Origin: Zobellia russellii
GTDB taxonomy: Bacteria; Bacteroidota; Bacteroidia; Flavobacteriales; Flavobacteriaceae
Reading direction: 5' to 3'
Assembly (NCBI RefSeq): GCF_018728565.1
Contig: NZ_JACSOI010000002.1
Coordinates: 1 to 64,000 of the forward strand
Length of the DNA stretch: 64,000 nucleotides
The position numbers and the translations under genes are program-made. Positions 39,187 through 47,903 of this stretch are shown here, one piece after another. The number at the start of each line of letters is the position of its first letter. Position 1 is the first letter of the stretch. The notes below the pieces were generated by a model. It had not been told where the DNA came from, ran no database searches, and was given only the letters and a program-made list of their open reading frames with translations.

Positions 39187-41154
39187 ATGCGTATTCGATA
39201 CACTTTTTATGTTCTTTTTTTCGCTTTGACCAGTATTTTACGAGCTCAACACAATGAGACATTCGGATCAATAAAACCGGACGAATTTAAAATGACGGTC
39301 TACCCCAATGATTCCACAGCTAATGCAGTTGTGCTTTACGAAAGTGGCAACAATTACTTTGAGGTTATTAATGATAGAATTCAAATTGTAAAGGAGTACC
39401 ATGTAAAAATTAAAGTTTTTAATGAAAAAGGCTATGACCAAGCCACTATTTCAATTCCTTTAAGGAGAAATAAAAAGTCTTCGGAAAAATTAGAGGAAAT
39501 AAAAGCTATTACACATAACGGAGCCAACCAAACCCAAGTACTTTCCAAAGATATATTTACAAAAGACCGGCATGAATTTGCCACGGAAAAGACCTTTACT
39601 TTTCCCAATCTAAAGAAAGGAAGTATTCTTGAATACAAATACAAATTGATATCTCCGTTTATTTACAATTTTAAAGGATGGAAGTTTCAATCTGATATTC
39701 CTAAAATATTTAGTGAGTTTAAAGCTAAAATTCCGGGAAACTACCTCTATAACAGGGCTATGATAGGAAGTTTGGAATTAGACATAAACGAATCGGATAT
39801 TAAAAAGAATTGCTTTCACATTGAAGGGTATTCCCAAAGTGCCGATTGTGAAGTATTGACCTATGCAATGAAGGATATTCCGGCATTTGAAGTAGCCGAA
39901 GAATTTATGCTTGCACCTTCCAATTATATTTCACGTATTGATTTTGAACTTTCCGAACATAGAAGAATAGATGGCGTAGTTGACCGTTATACCAAAAGCT
40001 GGAAAGATGTTGACCAAGAGTTCCGCACCGATAAGAACATAGGAAGACAACTTACCAAAAAAGGATTCTTTGAAAACCATGTACCGGAAACCCTATTGAG
40101 CGAACCGGATAAACTACAACGTGCTAAAAACATTTATGCATTTGTCCAGAACCATTTTAGCTGGAACGAAGAATATGGAATTTACGGAAAAGCCCGGGTC
40201 AAAGAAGCTTTTGATGAGGGTCGTGGGAGTGTTTCCGAAATAAACATGTCTTTAATAAACCTTTTAAATGCGGCCAATATTAAAACTAACCTAATGTTGA
40301 TGTCTACCCGTAAAAGCGGTCTGCCCAAAAAATCCCATCCGGTAATGAGCGATTTCAACTACTGCATTGCCAAATTGGATATTGATGGTAAAACATACTT
40401 GCTAGACGCTACCGATAAGTACTTAGAATTTGGAATGTTACCTTTTAGAGCCTTGAATTATTATGGCAGAGTAATGGATTTTAAGAATGATAGTTACTGG
40501 CACACCATAGAGGCCGAAAGTGCCAACCAACATAAAATACGTATTCAATTAGATTTTGATACGGAAGAAAAAAAAGCAACGGGTCTATTAGACATATCCA
40601 ATACAGGATACAATGCCATTAGCACTCGCAAGAATATTGACACTCAAACCAATGATGAGTATTTAGACAGCATAGAAGAAAGCTTTGAAGGAGATTTTAG
40701 AATTACCTCCTATGAGCAGAAAGAGGAAAAACAAAGTGATCTAAAAACATCGGAACGCCTAGGTTTTGAAATACCCAATGCCTTGAATGGAGAAATGGTC
40801 TATTTCAATCCCTTTTTAGTACGCTTTTTCCCAAAAAACCCATTTTTGCTTGAGAAAAGGGCTTACCCTGTAGATTTTGGTTACGCCCGTAAATTCAATT
40901 ATCTAATGGCCATTACCATTCCTGAAGGTTACCTAGTTCATGAACTTCCAAATTCCAAAACCGTACAAATGGGAGAAAACTTGGTCAGAATGAATTTTCA
41001 AACACAAAGTAACAGTAATCATATAACTATTCTATTTGAGCTTTCTATCAATTCCCCACATATAGGCGCAGATGATTATGAAAACCTAAAGGCCGTCTTT
41101 AAGCATGTAACGGATATACAGAACAATTCGCTTATAGTATTAAAAAAAATATAA
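39187..41154 (+). CDS. Exported DUF3857/transglutaminase-like protein
   Basis: 655 aa with a signal peptide (FFALTSILRAQ). Residues about 30-240 fit DUF3857 (VIYES/YHVKIKVFNEKGYDQATISIP, KGSILEYKYKLISPF). A transglutaminase-like core follows (about 290-420). The Cys normally expected is not evident: GRGSVSEINMSLINLLNAANI has Ser/Glu at that site, while the Asp in LDATDKYLEFG is present. It may therefore be a non-catalytic variant. A C-terminal beta domain ends the protein. Probably periplasmic; function unknown. Confidence 0.75.
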   Translation: MRIRYTFYVLFFALTSILRAQHNETFGSIKPDEFKMTVYPNDSTANAVVLYESGNNYFEVINDRIQIVKEYHVKIKVFNEKGYDQATISIPLRRNKKSSEKLEEIKAITHNGANQTQVLSKDIFTKDRHEFATEKTFTFPNLKKGSILEYKYKLISPFIYNFKGWKFQSDIPKIFSEFKAKIPGNYLYNRAMIGSLELDINESDIKKNCFHIEGYSQSADCEVLTYAMKDIPAFEVAEEFMLAPSNYISRIDFELSEHRRIDGVVDRYTKSWKDVDQEFRTDKNIGRQLTKKGFFENHVPETLLSEPDKLQRAKNIYAFVQNHFSWNEEYGIYGKARVKEAFDEGRGSVSEINMSLINLLNAANIKTNLMLMSTRKSGLPKKSHPVMSDFNYCIAKLDIDGKTYLLDATDKYLEFGMLPFRALNYYGRVMDFKNDSYWHTIEAESANQHKIRIQLDFDTEEKKATGLLDISNTGYNAISTRKNIDTQTNDEYLDSIEESFEGDFRITSYEQKEEKQSDLKTSERLGFEIPNALNGEMVYFNPFLVRFFPKNPFLLEKRAYPVDFGYARKFNYLMAITIPEGYLVHELPNSKTVQMGENLVRMNFQTQSNSNHITILFELSINSPHIGADDYENLKAVFKHVTDIQNNSLIVLKKI

Positions 41155-41173
41155 TATCTGATGTTTTCTTGGT

Positions 41174-41533
41174 TTACTTATAAAACTTCGCATCCCGCAC
41201 AGCATATGCCTCTTTCAGCACGTCTTTAAGGACTCTATCGTTTATATCTTCCAAGGAAGTATAGCGCAAAGATTTCATAACCTTGCGTCCTTGGGTAACC
41301 ATATGCTCTTGGTGTACGGTCAGGTGGGCCGCTTTCCAAAAACCTAGATCAACATAACTTTTGCTCTGATTTAAATAACAAAAAGGTTTCCCATTGATAT
41401 AATAAAATGGAATTCTATATTTGAACTTTAAATCAACATCGGGAACCGCTCGTTCTATAACCGATTGCAAATGCAATAAGATACTTCTAAAAGGCTCAGG
41501 CTTATCAAGAATATAATGTTCTGCTGGGTTCAT
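41174..41533 (-). CDS. DUF1801 (YdhG/YjbR-like) protein
   Basis: 119 aa from the ATG at 41533; the open frame starts two codons earlier with TTG. The protein matches the DUF1801 fold of small cytosolic proteins: FKYRIPFYYINGKPFCYLNQSKSYVDLGFWK, then MKSLRYTSLEDINDRVLKDVLKEAY. The family's function is not known. It converges on the preceding transglutaminase-like gene, with 19 bp between stops. Confidence 0.78.
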   Translation of the reverse strand: MNPAEHYILDKPEPFRSILLHLQSVIERAVPDVDLKFKYRIPFYYINGKPFCYLNQSKSYVDLGFWKAAHLTVHQEHMVTQGRKVMKSLRYTSLEDINDRVLKDVLKEAYAVRDAKFYK

Positions 41534-41610
41534 TGGCAAAAGTTAAGTTCAACAACAACAAATATAACCACCTCCCGTTCTACTTTATAGACTAAATCTT
41601 CAGTTTTTTC

Positions 41611-42282
41611 ATGATTATCAGCGCTTTAAAAAACAATTTATTTCATAAGAGATTACTGTTGCTCACTGCATTGGGCACCATACTTCTGGCGTTACGGGTA
41701 TATTTAACACAATCCATAGATTTTACTTTTTTACTGTGGAATCTGTTTTTGGCGCTTATCCCCCTGTTTCTTTCCAAGCAATTTTTATTCAATGTTCAGG
41801 TTGGAAAATCGCGGACATTACGTATTGTAATCCTAATGTTGTGGATACTTTTTTTACCCAACAGTCCGTATATTATTACAGATTTTGTTCATTTAGATGG
41901 CTCAAGACCCACTTTTTGGCTGGATCTTCTATTATTCTTCGTTTTTTCTTTGAACGGATTAATTTTAGGTGTTCTCTCTATGATGGATGTCTTTAGCTAC
42001 CTTAGAAAACGAAACCATCCTGTCTTGGCCAATGCCATTATGCTATTTGTAAGTTTATTGAGCGGTTATGGTGTTTTTCTTGGTCGTTTCTTACGTTTTA
42101 ATTCGTGGGATATTGTAACGAAACCTTTGACTTTAGCTCAAAGTCTTTTTGACTCCTTGTTATTAGTTGACGCATGGTTGTGGATTTTTGGTTTCGGAAG
42201 TTTTATTTGGGTGTCTTTTTGGGCACTTAAACCGTTCTTACGAGGACACGGTACAACGTCTTTAGATAATTCAAAAATTTAA
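41611..42282 (+). CDS. DUF1361 integral membrane protein
   Basis: 223 aa with about six transmembrane helices. The pattern LFLPNSPYIITDFVHL in the middle is the hallmark of the DUF1361 family, and LSGYGVFLGRFLRFNSWDI follows. The function of this family is unknown. It lies in the inner membrane. It is followed after 68 bp by the PHP gene on the same strand, which may be co-transcribed. Confidence 0.85.
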   Translation: MIISALKNNLFHKRLLLLTALGTILLALRVYLTQSIDFTFLLWNLFLALIPLFLSKQFLFNVQVGKSRTLRIVILMLWILFLPNSPYIITDFVHLDGSRPTFWLDLLLFFVFSLNGLILGVLSMMDVFSYLRKRNHPVLANAIMLFVSLLSGYGVFLGRFLRFNSWDIVTKPLTLAQSLFDSLLLVDAWLWIFGFGSFIWVSFWALKPFLRGHGTTSLDNSKI

Positions 42283-42350
42283 CTTTACTTAATACGGTTT
42301 TATAAAGGTTGAAATTGTTGTTGTATATTTTAGCAACATAAACCAACCTC

Positions 42351-43463
42351 ATGAAAAATTTAGCCTTTTTAGTCGTATTCCTTACTCTACAGCACACCTT
42401 TTCACAAACACACTCCCATAGTGGAGCGCAACCTATAACCTACCCTGATATTGACGGGTACAAAACCTTAAAAACGGATTTACACCAGCACACCGTTTTT
42501 TCGGACGGGAATGTTTGGCCCACCATTCGTGTGCAAGAAGCATTACGGGAAAATCTTGATGCCATTTCACTTACCGAGCATCTAGAGTATCAACCTCATG
42601 AAGCGGATATTCCACATCCTAACCGCAACCGTTCCTATGACCTTGCCCTGGCCGAAGCCAAGGAACACAATCTTCTAATTGTTCACGGTTCGGAAATTAC
42701 ACGTTCGGCGCCTGTGGGCCATAATAACGCGATTTTTATTCAAGATGCTAATTTATTGAATGTTGATAAAGCCGAAAAAGCGTTCTCGGAAGCCAAAAAA
42801 CAGAACGCCTTTGTCTTCTGGAATCACCCGGCCTGGTATGCTCAAAGCCCTAAAGGCACTCCCATTCTAACAGATTTTCAGAAAAAACGCATTAAAAAAG
42901 GAGAGTTGCACGGCATTGAGGTCATAAATTCTGTTGACTATTCTGAAGAAGCACTAACCTTGGCGCTAGAAAATAATTTGACGATAATGGGTACAAGTGA
43001 TATTCACGGACTTATTGACTGGGATTATACCGAAAAAGGAAATCACCGCCCCATTACCTTAGTTTTCGCCAATGAGAAAAATATGCAAAGCTTGCAAGAA
43101 GCCCTTTTTGCAGGCAGGACCGTGGCCGTTTACAATGATTTAATGGTAGGCAAGGCCGAATTCTTAAAACCTCTATTGCAAAATAGTTTAGAGGTGGTAA
43201 AGGCCAAATACAGACCAAAATCCCAAATACTGGAAATACAGTTAAAAAACATAACCAGCAGCGATCTGTTGTTTGAAAATGAAATGGAATATACTTTCTA
43301 TGACAGTTCTCCCGTATTTGAAATACCCGCTGGAGAAACAAAACAATTACTGGTCAAGACGTTGGAAACCAAAACTGAAATACTACTAAAATTAAAAGCG
43401 CTAGGCTGTTTTACCGCACCTAGACAACAGCCCATTATTGATTGGAAAATATCCGTAAACTAG
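42351..43463 (+). CDS. Exported PHP-domain phosphoesterase
   Basis: 370 aa with a signal peptide (LQHTFSQ). It has a PHP domain: KTDLHQHTVFSDG (metal-binding HxH), SLTEHLEY, VHGSEITR and FWNHPAW, with GTSDIHGLIDW at the end. The residues needed for a trinuclear metal site are present. It resembles the Sb-PDE group of exported phosphodiesterases. The C-terminal 100 residues are a beta domain that may bind substrate. The stop codon overlaps the stop of the opposite-strand gene by 4 bp. Confidence 0.85.
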   Translation: MKNLAFLVVFLTLQHTFSQTHSHSGAQPITYPDIDGYKTLKTDLHQHTVFSDGNVWPTIRVQEALRENLDAISLTEHLEYQPHEADIPHPNRNRSYDLALAEAKEHNLLIVHGSEITRSAPVGHNNAIFIQDANLLNVDKAEKAFSEAKKQNAFVFWNHPAWYAQSPKGTPILTDFQKKRIKKGELHGIEVINSVDYSEEALTLALENNLTIMGTSDIHGLIDWDYTEKGNHRPITLVFANEKNMQSLQEALFAGRTVAVYNDLMVGKAEFLKPLLQNSLEVVKAKYRPKSQILEIQLKNITSSDLLFENEMEYTFYDSSPVFEIPAGETKQLLVKTLETKTEILLKLKALGCFTAPRQQPIIDWKISVN

Positions 43464-43753
43464 TGGCTGGCCAATGCCATCTCCATTTTCTTATTAAAAT
43501 CCGGTTTAATCTGCTGTAGATACAGAAGCGGAGTGTCATCTGACAAGGTTACTTTCTTAGAAACAAGATCAACATTAAAATGAAAACATGAAAAATCCGA
43601 ACAGCATTCCATATCAAAATGTACAATCAAAAACTTAATGATTTTTGGTCGAAACTCGTATTCAAGTTCTATACATAGACGATGTAGTTTCTCATCTATT
43701 TCACGACCAGTAATCCAATTGAATGTCATAGGTTCTTGTTTTAAAAGCATCAC
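43460..43753 (-). CDS. Small conserved-looking protein, unknown
   Basis: 97 aa, cytosolic, with no signal or membrane segment. It holds a Cys pair in HFDMECCSDFSCFHF that might bind metal, and a helical end (IKPDFNKKMEMALASH). The frame fits the gap between the PHP gene and the dehydrogenase, and its stop overlaps the PHP stop. I do not recognise the family. Start at ATG 43753 is plausible; another Met lies eight codons later. Confidence 0.55.
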   Translation of the reverse strand: MMLLKQEPMTFNWITGREIDEKLHRLCIELEYEFRPKIIKFLIVHFDMECCSDFSCFHFNVDLVSKKVTLSDDTPLLYLQQIKPDFNKKMEMALASH

Positions 43754-43810
43754 AATATAACAATTATTAACAATACCTTAACAATAAAAAAACTATTTAT
43801 TTACCTTACA

Positions 43811-45010
43811 TTATGACTCCACATAGTCCGATAAATACTGGTAACGTGGTGTAAGCTTACCATTTTTGGTCATTCTTGCCCGTTCTAACACTCCATCCTT
43901 ATCTCCATTAAAAAAAGCAGGGATAACATTCTTAACAAATGCCTGTCCAAACCCTTCGCTAGCATCTTGAGGAATTTCGCAAGGTAAATTATCTACCGCC
44001 ATAACGGCTATGGCCGTATCATTTTTGAAATCGGTTTCAGATTCTGTTTTAGGGTCATACCCGTAAATAGGATCCGCAATTGTAGAAGGGCGTATGGTGG
44101 TTGCCACAGGACCATCTATATCGCAACTTACATCTGCCACCACCTTTATTTTAAAATCTTCTTTTTTAGCATCTTCCCGAGTAAAAAGGTACGGGGCTCC
44201 CTGTCCGTAAAAATGTCCAGCAATAAAAAAGTCCGACACTTGGGTGAAACGGAAAAAATTGCTCCTGTACTCTTCTGGGTTGGCAAAAAAGTCGGCTTTA
44301 TTGCCTCTTACGCCGTCTTTCCTTTTATTATAATCCGATGCATCTATTTGGCAGTAAACGGGCTCATTGAACGTTTCTTCTAGATATTCCGTGACATTAA
44401 CTTTTTTAATATTCATGGCATCTAACATTTCGCGCGCGCCATTACCTACCCTGCCCCTACCAGTTAATATAATTTTTATGTTAGGAAGGCTAATTTTATG
44501 AAGCTCCGCGATCAACTCTTGCTGATTTGCCAAATCCTCTGCTTTTGGCAATTGATACAAATTGTATTTGAGTCCGTATGTACGTAGTCCGTTATACGCC
44601 CCAACAATACCGGCATAACGCCCAAAGGCCACCAAACGTTGTTCTTTTTGATTGGTAATTACCTCATGATCGTACAACTCAATATTATTTTTGAGAACCG
44701 CACGTAAAAGGTCTCGGTTATAAGGTTGTTTTTTTATGGTGTGCGAGAAGAAAAAATATTTTTTGTTGGGAACCAGGTTTTTAATAGGTACTTCCTTTAC
44801 CCCTAAAAGTACATCGCACTCTTCCATTTTTGAAGCTACCGTAATGCCTTTTGCTTTATATGCCGCATCCGAAAAAACCCTGATTGGCGACGGTTCTACA
44901 ATAATTTCCGCTTTTGGCTGATTGGCCAAGACTTTTTGGCAGGCCTCCGGCGATAATACTACACGGCGATCTGGTGGATTTTTACGCTCCCGAATGATTC
45001 CAAACTTCAT
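43811..45010 (-). CDS. NAD(P)-dependent alanine/saccharopine dehydrogenase-like protein
   Basis: 399 aa of the AlaDH/PNT fold. The N-terminal domain begins KFGIIRERKNPPDRRVVLSP (family N-terminus, with Arg and Lys for substrate), and GVKEVPIKNL follows. The NAD domain has ILTGRGRVGNGAREML (GxGxxG type). Near the end are VVADVSCDIDGPVATTIRPSTI and MAVDNLPCEIPQDAS, which are typical of lysine-pathway saccharopine dehydrogenase rather than alanine dehydrogenase. Either lysine or alanine metabolism is possible; saccharopine-like is my preferred reading. Single gene with a good promoter. Confidence 0.8.
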   Translation of the reverse strand: MKFGIIRERKNPPDRRVVLSPEACQKVLANQPKAEIIVEPSPIRVFSDAAYKAKGITVASKMEECDVLLGVKEVPIKNLVPNKKYFFFSHTIKKQPYNRDLLRAVLKNNIELYDHEVITNQKEQRLVAFGRYAGIVGAYNGLRTYGLKYNLYQLPKAEDLANQQELIAELHKISLPNIKIILTGRGRVGNGAREMLDAMNIKKVNVTEYLEETFNEPVYCQIDASDYNKRKDGVRGNKADFFANPEEYRSNFFRFTQVSDFFIAGHFYGQGAPYLFTREDAKKEDFKIKVVADVSCDIDGPVATTIRPSTIADPIYGYDPKTESETDFKNDTAIAVMAVDNLPCEIPQDASEGFGQAFVKNVIPAFFNGDKDGVLERARMTKNGKLTPRYQYLSDYVES

Positions 45011-45049
45011 GATAATGGACTTTTATAACTTATGGATAGACTATGGTTT

Positions 45050-45079
45050 CAAATGTAACTTATGATTGCAGCCTATCAA
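45050..45079 (-). promoter_or_regulatory. Promoter of the dehydrogenase gene
   Basis: On the minus strand TTG, 19-base spacer, then TACATTTG. This matches TTG-N19-TAnnTTTG and lies 40 bp before the start codon. Confidence 0.75.
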
Positions 45080-45087
45080 AACTTTTT

Positions 45088-45113
45088 TTGGAATACTTTT
45101 TGGGGTATCTTTG
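45088..45113 (+). promoter_or_regulatory. Promoter towards the tmRNA region
   Basis: TTG at 45088-45090 and TATCTTTG at 45106-45113, with a 15-base spacer that is shorter than usual. It would transcribe the leader, the candidate RNA and ssrA. It lies back to back with the dehydrogenase promoter. Confidence 0.5.
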
Positions 45114-45146
45114 CCGACCGTGGTAGTTTTTGCTACAACAGATTTT

Positions 45147-45240
45147 GCGTTAGGGATAGTAGCGGTTACCCCCGCAGGACAAATTTGTTTTTTTTTGCAA
45201 ATTGGGCCGAGGAGTAAAAGCGGATAGCCCGCTCGAACGC
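45147..45240 (+). ncRNA. Candidate structured RNA upstream of tmRNA
   Basis: About 94 nt whose ends pair: GCGTT (45147) with AACGC (45236), then AGCGG (45161) with CCGCT (45229). A local AAATTTG/CAAATT hairpin with a T-rich loop lies inside. It starts about 30 bp after a TAnnTTTG box and contains no credible ORF. It could be a small RNA, a 5' processed leader of tmRNA, or a dispersed element. I could not name a family. Confidence 0.4.
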
Positions 45241-45332
45241 ACTAATAACGATTACGCCTTTCTTAATAAATTGAGGCAGTTCTTTGAAAATAAAATGAGT
45301 TTTGGACAAATGAAAATTTGCCATCTTATTAC

Positions 45333-45727
45333 GGGGCCGACTGGTTTTGACAGCGAGACCAATGGTATTGTAAGCATGTTGAGCGCTGGGGTACAGCTCA
45401 TTAATATCATACTTCACACTTTTAATTGGCGAAAACAATTACGCTCTTGCCGCATAATCTGAATTATAGTAAGATTTGCCTCGTTCCAACAAGGTTGGAA
45501 AGCGAGATGTCTCTGAACAGCCCTTGTTGGCGGCGGTTCATTTAGAGGCACCAGAAAAGTCAACATAAGGTCGTTATTGCTTTGGTAACGGCACCAAAAC
45601 TTTAAGAAGCTAAGTGTATATTAGGCCGTTTCCGGTCAGGTATGCATCGAAAATTAATCGGGAACTAAACATGTAGAAAGCTCTATTATTGCTTGTTTGG
45701 ACGAGGGTTCGAATCCCTCCGGCTCCA
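45333..45727 (+). ncRNA. ssrA: Transfer-messenger RNA
   Basis: 395 nt that rescues stalled ribosomes by trans-translation. The 5' end GGGGCCG pairs with CGGCTCC at the 3' end. The T arm reads GAGGG-TTCGAAT-CCCTC. The tag frame GGC at 45428 to TAA at 45455-45457 encodes GENNYALAA, with the ALAA protease degron. Pseudoknot-like segments fill the middle (AGGCCGTTTCCGGTCAGG). The CCA tail is not fully encoded. A terminator follows. The 3' end is a classical integration site and here marks the border to accessory DNA. Confidence 0.95.
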
Positions 45728-45732
45728 CATTT

Positions 45733-45770
45733 AAACCTCGTAAGACCTTTGTTTACGGGGTTTTTTATTT
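45733..45770 (+). terminator. Terminator after tmRNA
   Basis: AAACCTCGTAA and TTACGGGGTTT pair over 11 bp (one G-U) and are followed by TTTTTT, six bases after the tmRNA 3' end. Confidence 0.85.
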
Positions 45771-45903
45771 TTAGTTGACAGAATCGTTGACAATTTAAAG
45801 TTTACCACTCAACTCCAAACTAATCTCTTTTTTGTATTCATAATTCTATTGCAGAACTCTTTCCAGATAGTTTACTATATTTAAAATTATACAAAGACTA
45901 CAA

Positions 45904-46128
45904 ATGAAACTCAAACTTTCAAAAAAGCATAAACAATATATCTCCCAACAAATGGCATCAGGACGATACTCCAATGTTGATGAGTTATTTTCAGAGGCAA
46001 TTTTGATTCACTCTTTATATTTGAAAGAGAAAAATGCCTATTTAGAAAAAGAAATTTTGAAAGGTTGGGATGGACCGGATAATAAAATTACTATTCAAGA
46101 TTTGATTGATCGATACAAAGCAAGCTAA
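45904..46128 (+). CDS. ParD-like antitoxin, without toxin
   Basis: 74 aa resembling ParD/CopG-type antitoxins. It starts with a ribbon-helix-helix-like segment (LKLSKKHKQYISQQMASGRYSNVDELFSEAILIHSLYL). The tail (LKGWDGPDNKITIQDLIDRYKAS) is the part that normally binds ParE. No toxin gene follows: the next 170 bp contain only short broken frames. The last 12 codons belong to a sequence repeated 1.5 kb downstream. It may be a leftover of a toxin-antitoxin module. Confidence 0.7.
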   Translation: MKLKLSKKHKQYISQQMASGRYSNVDELFSEAILIHSLYLKEKNAYLEKEILKGWDGPDNKITIQDLIDRYKAS

Positions 46129-46195
46129 TGCTCACTAGTTAAAGTCCAACTTTTATAATAATCAAAATGCTTTTCGTAGAAAGGCTAAGAAAAAC
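46085..46195 (+). repeat. Direct repeat, left copy
   Basis: The first 36 bases (46085-46120) are identical to 47610-47645. After a 10-base length difference the similarity continues to 46195 (CAAAATGCTTTTCG, then AGGCTAAGAAAAAC). The copy covers the antitoxin's 3' end and the bases after it. Confidence 0.9.
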
Positions 46196-46297
46196 ATTCC
46201 TTATTAAATAAATCCTATTTTCTAAAGTTAGAATAATGGGAAAACCAGTATTTGAAGTACAAAAAAGAGAATAGTTGGCTTTGTAAGAGAGATTATT

Positions 46298-47335
46298 TCA
46301 ATATGGATTTGTTAGAACCTCTACTTCGACTATACCACTAATAGTATGACCATCGTTCGATATTGCATAAAATAACTCACTCATATTTGGATCTATACGT
46401 CTTGTACTCGAACCATTGGGCGTTATGAAACTAACTTTATCATATTTAACATTGCAACGATAGCCACTAATTGAATTTTCATCTTTGTGACAACCTGCTA
46501 CTGATGCCTTGGAGTTTAAGACAATGTTACCAGTTATCAAATCTTCAGTATTGACCAAATAATCAATTTCATTATTATAATGATAATCATTGGCTAAAGC
46601 TCGTTTTCCATAGTTGCTCGACAAAGTACCGACAAATACTATCGAATTATTACCCAAATAATCCCGTATCGTTGAATAACCGTATTGTATTGCTGCTTTG
46701 TCATAAACATAATTTAACCTATTATTCTTCAAATTAAATGTAATTGACCCTTGTAATCTTCTACAATCATCATTATGTTCTGGATAGAGATTTAGATTCT
46801 TGGTTCTTATCCGCAGTAGTGTAAGTGGTTTATACCCGCTTTCTATAGTTTTTAGCTTCCAACCATACGCTTTGTTGCGAACACTAAGTGGTCCACTAGC
46901 CGTAGGGTACACGGGATACAAATATTGTCCGTTTTCAAGCTTTGATTTAATTGAATACAGCCCATTGCCAACTGGTTCTATCATCCATTCTGCTTCCGAA
47001 CCAGGGGTGCCACTACGCGTTAATCTCACAAAAGGTCTTTCACCTTCATTTGAGCCTTCATAATGGGTCAAATAAGTTGAATAACTTAAAATATTTTGCT
47101 TAGGTAATGTAATATAAAAAGATTCATTTTTAGTGTAAGTAAATATTAACTTCACTGGAGTGTTGCCTTCTACAGATGTTTCCAAATCAGGCATTATATC
47201 GTATTGATCTCTTGCAGGGCGTAATTGAACTGGAAAATCATCAACTGTGTATAGATTGAATGTACCAGTGGATTGTCCTTGAACATTTGTAATACATATC
47301 CCAAAAAATATAATGGCAAATAGTATCTTCCTCAT
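46298..47335 (-). CDS. Secreted protein of unknown function, island cargo
   Basis: 345 aa with a Sec signal peptide (ITNVQGQ). The middle (EWMIEPVGNGLYSIKSKLENGQYLYP) resembles a ricin-type or fascin-like beta-trefoil repeat. The C-terminal part has two Cys pairs (NDDCRRLQG, AGCHKDENSISGYRCNVKY). No enzyme motif is visible. It lies alone on the minus strand between two direct repeats, with no operon partner. It could be a surface or exported effector. I do not recognise the family. Confidence 0.65.
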   Translation of the reverse strand: MRKILFAIIFFGICITNVQGQSTGTFNLYTVDDFPVQLRPARDQYDIMPDLETSVEGNTPVKLIFTYTKNESFYITLPKQNILSYSTYLTHYEGSNEGERPFVRLTRSGTPGSEAEWMIEPVGNGLYSIKSKLENGQYLYPVYPTASGPLSVRNKAYGWKLKTIESGYKPLTLLRIRTKNLNLYPEHNDDCRRLQGSITFNLKNNRLNYVYDKAAIQYGYSTIRDYLGNNSIVFVGTLSSNYGKRALANDYHYNNEIDYLVNTEDLITGNIVLNSKASVAGCHKDENSISGYRCNVKYDKVSFITPNGSSTRRIDPNMSELFYAISNDGHTISGIVEVEVLTNPY

Positions 47336-47609
47336 AATGCATGATTATTAGTTATTAAATGATGTGGACTTAAAACTAGTAATTCGGTCTATATATTAGT
47401 TTAAATATGTATAACTGGACATAAATCGCACTTAAACTGTAGGAAATAATGTATGTTTATTTTCCACAAATAAATATAATAGCCAATTGAATGAGGAATT
47501 TGCATCATGGTTTTAACTACGCCTTTTGTTGTAATGGGCAACTGTAAAAAATACACTAACAGTAACATAACCAATCAATTAAACATTAATAAAGATTATG
47601 ATTGACTAG

Positions 47610-47710
47610 AAATTACTATTCAAGATTTGATTGATCGATACAAAGTTAACTAGTTAAAACCCCACTTTTATTATAGTCAAAATGCTTTTCGCAGGAAGGC
47701 TAAGAAAAAC
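47610..47710 (+). repeat. Direct repeat, right copy
   Basis: Second copy of the 46085-46195 sequence. It contains only the 3' end of the antitoxin frame (ITIQDLIDRYK), without its beginning, so this copy is a fragment created by duplication or rearrangement. Confidence 0.9.
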
Positions 47711-47774
47711 TCTTTTTAAATTGAACAAAAGCCACACTATCTTAAAATATGAAATAAAATTATCCAGCGCTATT

Positions 47775-47903
47775 ATGGGTAAACCACTAACTAAGTTAGA
47801 CTACTTTGAAAAATCTCTCAGCGTAAAATATAATGTACTACTTGGGTTGACAACAGTTATCGTAATTTTGTCAATAGTCACATCTATATTACTTAGTCAT
47901 TAA
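47775..47903 (+). CDS. Small predicted membrane protein
   Basis: 42 aa starting MGKPLTKLDYFEKSLSVKYN and ending in one hydrophobic helix (VLLGLTTVIVILSIVTSILL). The frame is open further up to 47682, but that part lies in the direct repeat. The left repeat is followed by a broken counterpart (MGKPVFEVQKRE then stop), so an intact and a decayed copy seem to exist. No family recognised; may be a small toxin-like or membrane peptide. Confidence 0.35.
   Translation: MGKPLTKLDYFEKSLSVKYNVLLGLTTVIVILSIVTSILLSH

Noticed and set aside
45202-45462. 86-codon plus-strand frame and an opposing 90-codon frame
   Set aside because: They lie across the tmRNA gene and its leader, and base pairing explains the sequence better.
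45690-45730. Possible tRNA 3' half with TTCGAAT and an acceptor end
   Set aside because: It is the tRNA-like domain of tmRNA, paired with GGGGCCG at 45333.
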